Assembly (NCBI RefSeq): GCF_003182275.1
Contig: NZ_QGTR01000003.1
Span: 186,001 to 250,000, forward strand
Length of the DNA stretch: 64,000 bases
Reading direction: 5' to 3'
Origin: Hoeflea marina
Lineage (GTDB): Bacteria; Pseudomonadota; Alphaproteobacteria; Rhizobiales; Rhizobiaceae
The notes beneath the pieces were generated by a model. It was not told where the DNA came from, did not search any database, and saw only the letters and a program-made list of their open reading frames with translations. Position numbers and translations under genes: made by a program. Shown here piece by piece: positions 7,322 to 15,606 of the stretch (positions are counted from its first letter, which is position 1; every line of letters begins with the position of its first letter).

Positions 7322-9092
7322 CGGCCTGCGGGCGCATGTCGTCCGGGCTGATGCCGGCGACCGAGACCGGCTTCTTCATGGCGTCGCGGCGGAAGGGTTC
7401 CCCGAGTTCCTGGTTGAGAACGACTTCGAGGAACGTCGTCTCGTTGCGCTGCATCTGGCCCTCGATGGCATCGGCAAGCGCCGCCGTCAATTCCGCCATC
7501 GAGCGGACCTGGACGCCCTTGACGCCACAGGCCTCGGCCACCTTGGCGTATTCGACGCCGAGATTGAGCTCGGTGCCGACGAAGTTGTCGTCGAACCACA
7601 GCGTGGTGTTGCGCTTTTCCGCGCCCCACTGGTAGTTGCGGAAGATGACCATCGTCACCGGCGGCCAGTTGTTGCGGCCGCAGGCAGTCATCTCGTTCAT
7701 CGAGATGCCGAAGGCGCCGTCGCCGGCGAAGCCCACCACCGGCACGTCCGGCTTGCCGATCTTGGCGCCGAGAATGGCGGGAAATCCGTAGCCGCAGGGC
7801 CCGAACAGGCCAGGGGCCAGGTATTTGCGACCTTCCTCGAAGCTCGGATAGGCGTTGCCGATGGCGCAGTTGTTGCCGATGTCCGACGAAATGATCGCAT
7901 CCTTGGGCAGCGCCTGCTGGATGGCGCGCCAGGCCATGCGCGGGCTCATGCGCTCGGGCTCGCGGTTGCGGGCGCGCTCGTTCCAGCTGGTGCCCGGATC
8001 ATCGTCCTCGTGATCCATCGAGGAGAGCTGCTGCAGCCAGCCGGAGCGGACGCGGTGGACCATGGCCTCGCGGTCCTTGCGGCCGGCGTCGCCGGCCGAC
8101 GGCGAGAGCTGTGCGAGGATTTCCTCGGCGACGAGCCGCGCGTCGCCCTGGATGCCGACGGACACCTTCTTGGTCAGGCCGATGCGGTCGGCATTGATGT
8201 CGACCTGGATGATGGCGGCGTTCTTGGGCCAGTAGTCGATGCCGTAGCCGGGCAAGGTCGAGAACGGATTGAGCCTGGTGCCGAGCGCCAGCACGACATC
8301 GGCGCCGGCGATGATTTCCATGGCCGCCTTGGAACCGTTGTAGCCGAGCGGCCCGACGGCGAGCGGGTGGCTGCCGGGAAAGGCGTCATTGTGCTGATAG
8401 CCGCAGCAGACCGGGGCGCTGAGCCGCTCGGCGAGCTTGCGCGAGGCATCGATGGCGCCCGACAGCACCACGCCGGCGCCGTTGAGGATGACGGGGTTCT
8501 TCGCTTCCGACAGCAGCTTCGCCGCTCTCGCGATGGCGGTCGATCCGCCACGCGGCCGCTCGATCTCGACCACCTGCGGCAGGTCGATGTCGATGACCTG
8601 GGTCCACATGTCGCGCGGCACGTTGATCTGGGCCGGACCGCAGCCGCGCCAGGCCTTCATGATGACGCGATTGAGCACCTCGGCGATGCGGGATGGGTCG
8701 CGCACCTCTTCCTGGTAGCAGACCATGTCCTCGAACAGCTTCATCTGCTCGATCTCCTGGAAGCCGCCCTGGCCGATGGTCTTGTTGGCGGCCTGCGGCG
8801 TGACCAGCAGCAGTGGCGTGTGGTTCCAGTAGGCGGTCTTGACCGGGGTGACGAAGTTTGTGATGCCGGGGCCGTTCTGAGCCACCATCATCGACATCTT
8901 GCCGGTGGCGCGGGTGAAGCCGTCGGCCATCATGCCGCCGTTGCACTCATGGGCGCAATCCCAGAACTTGATGCCGGCACGCGGGAACAGATCGGATATC
9001 GCCATCATGGCCGAGCCGATAATGCCGAAGGCATGCTCGATGCCGTGCATCTGCAGCACTTTCACAAAGGCTTCCTCGGTGGTCATCTTCAT
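7314..9092 (-). CDS. xsc: Sulfoacetaldehyde acetyltransferase
   Basis: A 592-residue thiamine-diphosphate enzyme that converts sulfoacetaldehyde and phosphate into acetyl phosphate and sulfite. The N-terminal domain carries the cofactor-activating glutamate in CAHECNGGMMADG; the C-terminal domain carries GDGAFGISMNE and the Xsc signature NYQWGAEKRNT, which separates it from acetolactate synthase. The ATG at 9092 follows GGGAGGAACAG; an upstream in-frame start would add six residues. It overlaps tauE. The upstream region shares two sequence motifs with the tauR-tpa region. This is the central desulfonating step of the island. Confidence 0.96.
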   Translation of the reverse strand: MKMTTEEAFVKVLQMHGIEHAFGIIGSAMMAISDLFPRAGIKFWDCAHECNGGMMADGFTRATGKMSMMVAQNGPGITNFVTPVKTAYWNHTPLLLVTPQAANKTIGQGGFQEIEQMKLFEDMVCYQEEVRDPSRIAEVLNRVIMKAWRGCGPAQINVPRDMWTQVIDIDLPQVVEIERPRGGSTAIARAAKLLSEAKNPVILNGAGVVLSGAIDASRKLAERLSAPVCCGYQHNDAFPGSHPLAVGPLGYNGSKAAMEIIAGADVVLALGTRLNPFSTLPGYGIDYWPKNAAIIQVDINADRIGLTKKVSVGIQGDARLVAEEILAQLSPSAGDAGRKDREAMVHRVRSGWLQQLSSMDHEDDDPGTSWNERARNREPERMSPRMAWRAIQQALPKDAIISSDIGNNCAIGNAYPSFEEGRKYLAPGLFGPCGYGFPAILGAKIGKPDVPVVGFAGDGAFGISMNEMTACGRNNWPPVTMVIFRNYQWGAEKRNTTLWFDDNFVGTELNLGVEYAKVAEACGVKGVQVRSMAELTAALADAIEGQMQRNETTFLEVVLNQELGEPFRRDAMKKPVSVAGISPDDMRPQAGA

Positions 9093-9135
9093 CGTCTGTT
9101 CCTCCCGCATGTCATGATGGCCGGACCTGCCGACC

Positions 9136-9182
9136 TTGACCGGACTCTAGGGGCGAGAGCGGCGGCTCCAGTAGTGCCAGAT
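9136..9182 (-). promoter_or_regulatory. xsc upstream region with motifs shared with tauR-tpa
   Basis: Read toward xsc, this region carries ATCTGGCACTAC (9171-9182), preceded by GGGGCC, and then TCCGGTCAA (9136-9144), the reverse complement of TTGACCGGA. Both also occur between tauR and tpa. TauR proteins of the MocR group are known to activate taurine genes from short repeated sites, so these are candidate TauR boxes. No promoter elements are obvious. Confidence 0.5.
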
Positions 9183-9223
9183 GGCCCCAATCCAAAGAGC
9201 CATGGGACCAGCAGTTCCGCTTT

Positions 9224-10705
9224 TCACCCCGGCGCCATGGACCGACCCCTGGCCAGTTCGCCCGCCGCCCGGGCCAGCACCGCAATTCCGGGGGCGATGC
9301 GTTCGGCGGGAATGGAGGCAAATCCGAGCCGGAAAGTATTCTTGCCGTGCCAGGGATCGGCAAAGAAGACCTGTCCCGGCTCGATCAGCACCCCGTATTC
9401 GGCCGCCTTGCGCGCCAGTTCCACCGCGTCGAGCCAGTCGGGCCCGCGCATCCAGAAGGCGGTGCCGCCAAAACGCGATGTCCGGGCCCAGCCGGGAAAG
9501 GCCTCGGTGACGGCGCGATCGAGGATCGCCCAGCGCTCGCGATAGGCGCGCTGCATGCGGCCGACCAGCGTGTCGTGATGACCGAGCGCCAGGAACAGCG
9601 CGGTGACGCGCTGGTTGTTGCCCGGCGGATGGCGGTACATCAGCCGCCGCAGCGCGCGCGCCTCCTCGATGAGCCGCTTCGAGCCGACCAGGTAGCCTAT
9701 GCGCAGGCCCGGAACGATGGACTTGGAGAGAGTCCCGACATAGGCGACGTTGCCGCTCTCATCGAGCGACTTGAGCGCCGGCACCGCCTCCCCGGTGAAA
9801 TTGGCCTCGAACTCGTAATCGTCCTCGATGATGATCGCGTTCGACGCTCGCGCCCAGGCGACCAGTTCGCGGCGGCGCTCGACGCTCATGGTCACATTGG
9901 TGGGCAGTTGATGGGACGGCGTGGTGTAGACGACGTTGCAGGCGCGCAGTTCCGGCCCCAGCACCAGTCCCTCGGCATCGATCGGCAGGGACGCGACGGA
10001 CCGGGCATGCAGACGGAAGATGTTGCGGGCGTCGGGATAGCAGGGATCCTCGACGCCGATGTGGTTGCGCTCGCCGGAGAGCAGGCTCGCCAGGATGTAG
10101 AGCGCGTTCTGGGCGCCAAGCGTCACCAGGATCTCGTCGGGCGAGGCCTCGATGCCGCGCGGTGGCAAGAGCCGCTGACGGATCTGGTCGACGAACTCGG
10201 CGTCGTCCTTGTTGATGGAATCATCGGTCCAGGATTCCACCAGCTTGCGGCTGACAGCCTGGCGGGTGCAGTCGCGCCATTCGTGAATCGGGAACAGCGC
10301 CGGATCGGTCTGGCCGTAGATGAAGGGAAACGGAAAATCGTGCCAGTTCGAAGGCTTGGAGATGTTGGACTGGTGCGACGGCCGCATGGCGAAGCGCTCG
10401 GAGAGGTCGGCATCGGCGACCTTCGCCCGCTGTGCGGCTGGACGGCTGGTCCGGGGAATGTCCCGCGCGACGAAAAAGCCGGAGCGCTCGCGCGCCTCCA
10501 GATAGCCGTCGATCAGCAGCGCCTGGTAGGCGAGCGTCACCGTGTTTCGCGAGATCTTCAGCCGCGTGGCCAGGAGCCGGGTCGATGGCACGGGGGTGCC
10601 CTTGGCCAGCGTGCCCGAGAGAATGGCGGAAACGAACTTGGCCTGGATCTGGTTCTGCAGCGACAGCGGATCGCCGCGGTTGATGGTGAAGACGAGGTCG
10701 CGCAT
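9224..10705 (-). CDS. tauR: MocR/GntR-family taurine catabolism regulator
   Basis: A 493-residue fusion of a GntR winged-helix domain (about residues 10-80; TRLKISRNTVTLAYQAL is the recognition region) to an aminotransferase-like PLP domain (about 115-480; the PLP lysine lies in GTLSKSIVPG). TauR proteins of this architecture sense taurine through PLP chemistry and activate tpa and xsc. It is transcribed divergently from tpa and lies directly upstream of xsc on the same strand. The ATG at 10705 follows GAGGAAT at somewhat long spacing. Location between tpa and xsc makes the assignment strong; other MocR ligands are possible but unlikely. Confidence 0.92.
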   Translation of the reverse strand: MRDLVFTINRGDPLSLQNQIQAKFVSAILSGTLAKGTPVPSTRLLATRLKISRNTVTLAYQALLIDGYLEARERSGFFVARDIPRTSRPAAQRAKVADADLSERFAMRPSHQSNISKPSNWHDFPFPFIYGQTDPALFPIHEWRDCTRQAVSRKLVESWTDDSINKDDAEFVDQIRQRLLPPRGIEASPDEILVTLGAQNALYILASLLSGERNHIGVEDPCYPDARNIFRLHARSVASLPIDAEGLVLGPELRACNVVYTTPSHQLPTNVTMSVERRRELVAWARASNAIIIEDDYEFEANFTGEAVPALKSLDESGNVAYVGTLSKSIVPGLRIGYLVGSKRLIEEARALRRLMYRHPPGNNQRVTALFLALGHHDTLVGRMQRAYRERWAILDRAVTEAFPGWARTSRFGGTAFWMRGPDWLDAVELARKAAEYGVLIEPGQVFFADPWHGKNTFRLGFASIPAERIAPGIAVLARAAGELARGRSMAPG

Positions 10706-10753
10706 GAAGCAGGTGATTCCTCCGGTCGTGAGTGTTGGCTCGCTGGTGCAGAC

Positions 10754-10835
10754 AATCTGGCACTACTAGTTGGCCCCATTTCGGTGTTGATTCCCAGCCA
10801 ATTCTTAGCGCCGGTGCAAATTGGATTTGACCGGA
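10754..10835. promoter_or_regulatory. tauR-tpa divergent control region
   Basis: This part of the 149-base divergent gap holds ATCTGGCACTAC at 10755-10766 followed by GGCCCC, and TTGACCGGA at 10827-10835. Read on the minus strand, the latter forms the direct repeat CCGGTC-N4-CCGGTC. Both motifs recur upstream of xsc, and the nonamer also upstream of tauA. They are the best candidates for TauR binding sites controlling tauR and tpa. Confidence 0.5.
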
Positions 10836-10854
10836 TCAGACCGGGAGAGCCGAC

Positions 10855-12198
10855 ATGAACGTGACCAACAAGCCAAGTGGTGGCGCACCGTTGAGCAACG
10901 ACGCGCTCGAGGCCCACTGGATGCCTTTCAGCTCCAACCGGGAATTCAAGGCTTCCCCGCGGATGGTTCGGAAAAGCGAGGGCATGTATCTGTGGAACCA
11001 GAATGGCGACAAGCTGATCGACGGTTCTTCCGGCCTGTTCAATGTCGCCGCCGGTCACGGCCGCAGGGAAATCGCCGATGCGGTCCATGCGCAGATGCTG
11101 GAGAACGACTACACATCGCCCTTCCAGCTCGGGCAATCGAAATCCTTCGAGTTCGCCGACCGGCTGGCGCAACTCTTGCCCGACCCGTTCAACCATGTCT
11201 TCTTCGTCAATTCCGGCTCCGAATCCATCGACACCGCCCTGAAGATGGTGATGGCCTATCACCGCGCCCGCGGCCAGGGCCAGCGGCTGCGCTTCGTCTC
11301 GCGCGAGCGCGCCTATCACGGAGTCAACATCGGCGGCGTGTCGCTCGCCGGCATGGTGCGCAACCGCGAGACCTTCCCCGTCGTGATGCCCAACATCGTC
11401 ATGATGCGCCACACCTGGGACGAGGCGCATCTGTTCGAGCGCGGCCAGCCCGAGCACGGCGCCGAGCTCGCCGACGACCTTTTGCGCATGGTCCAGACCT
11501 ATGGCGGTTCGACCATCGGCGCCGTCTTCGTCGAACCGGTGGCCGGATCGACCGGCACCCTGGTCCCGCCGAAGGGCTATCTCGAACGGCTGCGCAAGAT
11601 CTGCGACGACAACGGCATCCTGCTGGTGTTCGACGAGGTCATCACCGGCTTCGGCCGCCTCGGCGCGCCGTTCGCGTCGCAGAAGTTCGGCGTCCAGCCC
11701 GACATCATGACCATGGCCAAGGCGCTGACCAACGGTGCGATACCCATGGGAGCAGTGGCGGCCACCGACCATGTCTACGAGACCATCACCGGTGCCGCCC
11801 CCGAGAACGCCATCGAGTTCTTCCACGGCTACACCTATTCCGGCCACCCGGCAGCCTGCGCGGCGGGCATCGCCACGCTCGACATCTACGAGCGAGAGGG
11901 CCTGTTCGAAAAGGCGGCCGAGCTGTCGGACTATTTTCTTGATGCGATCTGGTCGCTCAAGGACCTGCCGATCGTGCGCGACATCCGCGGCATCGGCCTG
12001 ATGGCCGGCGTCGAGGTGTTCCCGCTGGAAGGCAAGCCGGGCGCACGCGGCAACGAGTTGCAGAAGAGCCTGTTCTGGAACGGCTGCCATGTGAAATGGA
12101 CAGGGGATTCGGCCATCGTCGCGCCGTCCTTCGTCGCCGAGCGAGGTCATGTCGACGAGATCGTCGACGCGCTCCGCCGCACGCTGAAGGATCAGTAA
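10855..12198 (+). CDS. tpa: Taurine--pyruvate aminotransferase
   Basis: A 447-residue class III PLP aminotransferase that transfers the amino group of taurine to pyruvate, giving sulfoacetaldehyde and L-alanine. The N-terminal HWMPFSSNREFK and the EFFHGYTYSGHP segment are typical of Tpa. The PLP lysine is in MTMAKALTNG near residue 287, and the cofactor aspartate is in LLVFDEVITGFGR. GGGAGAG precedes the ATG. It is divergent from tauR and followed within a few bases by ackA. Its product is the substrate of Xsc. No alanine dehydrogenase gene to regenerate pyruvate is in the window. Confidence 0.95.
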   Translation: MNVTNKPSGGAPLSNDALEAHWMPFSSNREFKASPRMVRKSEGMYLWNQNGDKLIDGSSGLFNVAAGHGRREIADAVHAQMLENDYTSPFQLGQSKSFEFADRLAQLLPDPFNHVFFVNSGSESIDTALKMVMAYHRARGQGQRLRFVSRERAYHGVNIGGVSLAGMVRNRETFPVVMPNIVMMRHTWDEAHLFERGQPEHGAELADDLLRMVQTYGGSTIGAVFVEPVAGSTGTLVPPKGYLERLRKICDDNGILLVFDEVITGFGRLGAPFASQKFGVQPDIMTMAKALTNGAIPMGAVAATDHVYETITGAAPENAIEFFHGYTYSGHPAACAAGIATLDIYEREGLFEKAAELSDYFLDAIWSLKDLPIVRDIRGIGLMAGVEVFPLEGKPGARGNELQKSLFWNGCHVKWTGDSAIVAPSFVAERGHVDEIVDALRRTLKDQ

Positions 12199-12199
12199 G

Positions 12200-13360
12200 C
12201 TGGCTGAAAGCCTCTCCCTGCTGGCTGTGAACTGCGGATCGTCCTCGATCAAGTTCGCGGTGTTCGGCGAGGATCTGCAGCGCCGGGTCACCGGGCTGGC
12301 GGAGGGGATCGGCACGGGCGGAGAGCCGGCACTGCGGCTCGACGGCGGCGCGGCCGTGCCGCTGTCCGGCGTGGAGCCGACCCATGCCGCGATCCTGCAG
12401 CACCTGATGGGCGAGGTGATCCTGCCGCGCGCCGGCAGACCTGCCGGCGTCGGCCACCGGGTGGTGCACGGCGGCCGCGATTTCGATCGGCCGGCGCGGA
12501 TCACGCCCGAGCTGCGCGAGGGAATTGCCGCGCTGGCGCCGCTGGCCCCGGCACACCAGCCGCACAATCTCGCCGGCATCGACGCCGTCGCCGATGCCGT
12601 GCCGGGCGTGGCGCAGGTCGCCTGTTTCGACACCGCCTTCCACCGCAGCGTTCCGGCACTGCGCCAGGAAATGCCGCTGCCGCGCAGCTTCGCGCGGGAA
12701 GGCCTGCTGCGCTACGGCTTCCACGGCCTGTCCTACCAGCACATCGCCAGCCGGCTAGCCGATCTCAATCTGGCGGCCGGCCGCGTCATCGCCTGCCATC
12801 TCGGCAATGGCTGCAGCCTCGCCGGCATGGTCGACGGCCGGAGCCTCTACACCTCGATGGGCTTCACGCCGCTCGACGGGCTGATGATGGGCCAGCGGCC
12901 GGGCCGGCTCGACCCCGGCGCGGTGCTGTGGCTCGTCGAGCGCCACGGCGGCGACCTCGCCGCGGTCGGCAGATTGCTCAACCAGGGCGCCGGCCTCAAG
13001 GGCGTGTCCGGCCTTTCCGCCGACATGCGCACGCTGGCCGGAAGCGACAGCGAGGACGCGGCCTTCGCCATCGCCATGTTCGTCGACCGGCTGGTGCAGG
13101 AAATCGGCGCGGCGATGACCGCGATCGGTGGCTGCGACGGGCTTATCTTCTCGGGCGGCATCGGCGAGAACTCGGCGGCCGTTCGCCGGGCGACTTTGCA
13201 GTCGCTGGGCTGGCTCGGCTTCCAGATCGACGAGGATGCCAATCAGGCCAACGCCGGCACGATCAGCTCGAAGCACAGCCCCCGCTCTGTGCATGTGGTC
13301 AATGCCGACGAGGAGACGGTGATCGCCGCGGCGGTGCGCGACCTGCTCGCCACCGGCTGA
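12200..13360 (+). CDS. ackA: Acetate kinase with probable CTG start
   Basis: A protein of about 386 residues that turns acetyl phosphate and ADP into acetate and ATP, which suits removal of the Xsc product. The first strand LLAVNCGSSSIKF is essential to the family, so translation must begin upstream of the GTG at 12227, which would remove the strand. A TGA bounds the frame, and the only upstream candidates are CTG codons; the one at 12200 has GAAGGA at good spacing inside the tpa end. Other motifs are present: FDTAFH, ARLGNG-like CHLGNGCSL, and FSGGIGENS. It is translationally linked to tpa and converges on the next gene with a 3-base gap. Confidence 0.9.
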   Translation: MAESLSLLAVNCGSSSIKFAVFGEDLQRRVTGLAEGIGTGGEPALRLDGGAAVPLSGVEPTHAAILQHLMGEVILPRAGRPAGVGHRVVHGGRDFDRPARITPELREGIAALAPLAPAHQPHNLAGIDAVADAVPGVAQVACFDTAFHRSVPALRQEMPLPRSFAREGLLRYGFHGLSYQHIASRLADLNLAAGRVIACHLGNGCSLAGMVDGRSLYTSMGFTPLDGLMMGQRPGRLDPGAVLWLVERHGGDLAAVGRLLNQGAGLKGVSGLSADMRTLAGSDSEDAAFAIAMFVDRLVQEIGAAMTAIGGCDGLIFSGGIGENSAAVRRATLQSLGWLGFQIDEDANQANAGTISSKHSPRSVHVVNADEETVIAAAVRDLLATG

Positions 13361-13363
13361 CCC

Positions 13364-14263
13364 CTATTCGAGCCGCGACGGAAAACCCGGCGCGCGCAGA
13401 TCGGTGCCGAGCTGATCCTCAAGGAGCTTGACGATCTGGGTCGATTGAGCCGCCCCGCCATAGGCCGCCTTGCCGCGCAGGAAGGTCTGCGCCGTCAGCG
13501 CCGCCAGGTCCATCGGCACGCCGAATTCGCGGCCGAAACTCAGAGCAAAGCCCAGATCCTTGAGCGCCAGGTCCATCGAGAAGGCGATGTCGTAGCTGCC
13601 GTTGAGGATCAGCTGGCCCTCGGTTTCGTGGACGAAGCTGGAGCCGGAGCTGGCAGCGATCGCCTCCCAGGCCTTGCCGAGATCGAGGCCGCCGCGCCTG
13701 GCGAGCATCAAGGCCTCGCCGTCGGCCACCAGGTGAATGAAAGCCAGCATGTTGGTGATCACCTTGATCACCGCCGCCGAGCCGAGCGGGCCCATGTGGA
13801 AGATCTTGCCGCCCATCGCCTCGAAGGCCGGGCGGTGGAGTTCGAACAGGTCCGGATCGCCTCCGGCAAGCACGGTGATCTTGCCCTGGCCGGCGAGATG
13901 CACGCCGCCGGTCACCGGCGCCTCCATCGCCTTGACGCCGCGGGCCTCGGCCTTGGCCGCCAGCCGCACGATGTCGTCACGGCCGAGCGTCGACATCTCG
14001 ATCCAGCTGGCGCCGGGCCGCATCACCGGCAGGATGTCATCGAGCACCGCCTCCGACACCACCGGCGACGGCAGGCAGGTGAGGATGGCGTCGCATTCCG
14101 CCGCCAGCTCCCGTGCGCTCGCCGCCACCCGGCCGCCGATCGCCGCATGGCGGTCCGCGAGGCTCGCGTCACGGTCGAAGACCGTGACCTCGAAGCCCTC
14201 GCGCAGCAGGCTTGCCGCCAGGTGGCCGCCGAGATTGCCCAGCCCGATATAGCCGTAGCGCAT
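13364..14263 (-). CDS. 3-hydroxyisobutyrate dehydrogenase-family oxidoreductase
   Basis: A 299-residue beta-hydroxyacid dehydrogenase. The Rossmann motif GLGNLGG lies at residues 7-13, the substrate-binding segment reads APVTGGVHLAGQGK, and the catalytic lysine is in AAVIKVITNML. The family reduces or oxidises small aldehydes and hydroxyacids with NAD(P)H. The ATG at 14263 is preferred; a GTG nine bases upstream is possible. It is the last gene of the Rieske/FAD-GcvT operon, so it probably handles an aldehyde or hydroxyacid from that pathway. The sulfolactaldehyde reductase YihU belongs to the same family, but the neighbourhood does not favour that here. Confidence 0.75.
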   Translation of the reverse strand: MRYGYIGLGNLGGHLAASLLREGFEVTVFDRDASLADRHAAIGGRVAASARELAAECDAILTCLPSPVVSEAVLDDILPVMRPGASWIEMSTLGRDDIVRLAAKAEARGVKAMEAPVTGGVHLAGQGKITVLAGGDPDLFELHRPAFEAMGGKIFHMGPLGSAAVIKVITNMLAFIHLVADGEALMLARRGGLDLGKAWEAIAASSGSSFVHETEGQLILNGSYDIAFSMDLALKDLGFALSFGREFGVPMDLAALTAQTFLRGKAAYGGAAQSTQIVKLLEDQLGTDLRAPGFPSRLE

Positions 14264-14302
14264 ATGTGTCACCCCAGTTGTGTCGGTTGATGCGCCGGCC
14301 GG

Positions 14303-15532
14303 TCAGGGCCGGCTGATCTCGTCGAGATACCATTCGATGTAACGCAGCTCGTTCTGCTCCATCGGCGCGATCGGACCGGGGACGAAGTAATGCGATTTGA
14401 CGCCGCGGGCCGTGTGCTCGATGATGGTCTTGTCCTCTTGCGTGGTCACGGTCCACAGCCAGGTGAGCTTGGCGAGATCGTAGTCCGTGCCCTCCTCCGC
14501 CTTGCCATCAACCAGCCAGATCAGCTCCATCTCGCAACGCTCGGGCGAGATCGGGATGAAGCGGTAGATCATGCCGTGGTCGGGATAGCAGACGAGGAAT
14601 GTGGTGCCGCCGAGATGGATCGAGGTGACACCGCCATCGAAGTCGGTAAAGCGGCCCATCAGCGGCGCGACCGGGCTGCCATCCTCGCTGCCGCTCTGCA
14701 CACCTTCATAGAGCGCATAGCGGAAGGCATGGATCGCCTCGGCGCCCTCGCGCGAGGTCTGCCAATGGTTGCCGGATCCCACCTCGATGCCGAGCGCGCA
14801 GGTGCGCGCCTCCATGGCGATGTTGAGCGCCTCGATGAGGTGCAGCGGCTTTTCCAGCGCGTGGGTCTGGGAATATTCCGGATGCGCGGGGCCGCAATGG
14901 TAGCATTCGACATAGTTCTCGACGGCCAGTTTCCAGTTGGCGTCGACCGGATAGGACCGGCGGTGGGCGACCTTGGCGCTGGCCCAGCCATACTGGCCGC
15001 AGGTTGCGCGCAGCAGCCGCTCGACCTCGTCGAACTGCAGCGGTTCGTCGGCAAAACAGATGAAGATCAGTCCCTCGACGACGCGGACATGCAGCTTCTT
15101 CAGACCATGGTCTTCGCGGCGGAATTCCTTCGGCATCAGCCGGGCAGCCTTGAGGCTGCCGTCGTTGCCGTAGGCCCATGCATGATACGGACAGACGAAG
15201 GCGCGGGCGTTGCCCTTGGGCTTGGTGCAGACCTCGGCGCCGCGATGCCGGCAGACATTGAGCATGGCATGCACGGTGCCGTCCGACAGGCGGGTGACGA
15301 TCACCTGCTCGGTATCGATGCGGAAGACCTCGAAATCGTTGAGGTTCGGAATCACGCTCTCATGGGCGATGCAGTGCCAATGGCGGCGGAACAGCCGCTC
15401 CATGTCGCGTTGGTAGATGGCGGGATCATGGTAGAAGTCACGGACGAGGCCGTGGCCGGGGCGGTGGCCGGCGACCAGACGGTCGATTGCGTCGGCATCC
15501 GGGGGGATGTTGGTGTTGTCGGGTTGCAGCAT
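14303..15532 (-). CDS. Rieske non-heme iron oxygenase, glycine betaine/carnitine monooxygenase type
   Basis: A 409-residue oxygenase alpha subunit. The Rieske cluster ligands are C94, H96, C114 and H117 (CRH...CPYH). The mononuclear iron region is NYVECYHCGPAH with H212 and H217, and the electron-bridging position is a glutamate (E209) rather than the usual aspartate, as in the carnitine and betaine monooxygenases CntA/GbcA. It likely removes a methyl group from, or cleaves, a quaternary amine; two FAD/GcvT demethylation enzymes upstream in the operon fit N-methyl removal by stages. No ferredoxin-type reductase partner is in the window. The substrate is inferred. Confidence 0.82.
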   Translation of the reverse strand: MLQPDNTNIPPDADAIDRLVAGHRPGHGLVRDFYHDPAIYQRDMERLFRRHWHCIAHESVIPNLNDFEVFRIDTEQVIVTRLSDGTVHAMLNVCRHRGAEVCTKPKGNARAFVCPYHAWAYGNDGSLKAARLMPKEFRREDHGLKKLHVRVVEGLIFICFADEPLQFDEVERLLRATCGQYGWASAKVAHRRSYPVDANWKLAVENYVECYHCGPAHPEYSQTHALEKPLHLIEALNIAMEARTCALGIEVGSGNHWQTSREGAEAIHAFRYALYEGVQSGSEDGSPVAPLMGRFTDFDGGVTSIHLGGTTFLVCYPDHGMIYRFIPISPERCEMELIWLVDGKAEEGTDYDLAKLTWLWTVTTQEDKTIIEHTARGVKSHYFVPGPIAPMEQNELRYIEWYLDEISRP

Positions 15533-15606
15533 GTCCTACTCCCGCAGGATCGGCGCCGGTGAACCCCAACCGGCAAGGTCATTTCAGCATGTCTCGGCGA
15601 ATGCGC

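Noticed and set aside
10558-12633. A 691-codon open frame on the minus strand opposite tpa and ackA
   Set aside because: It overlaps three well-supported genes, has no family motifs and shows shadow composition.
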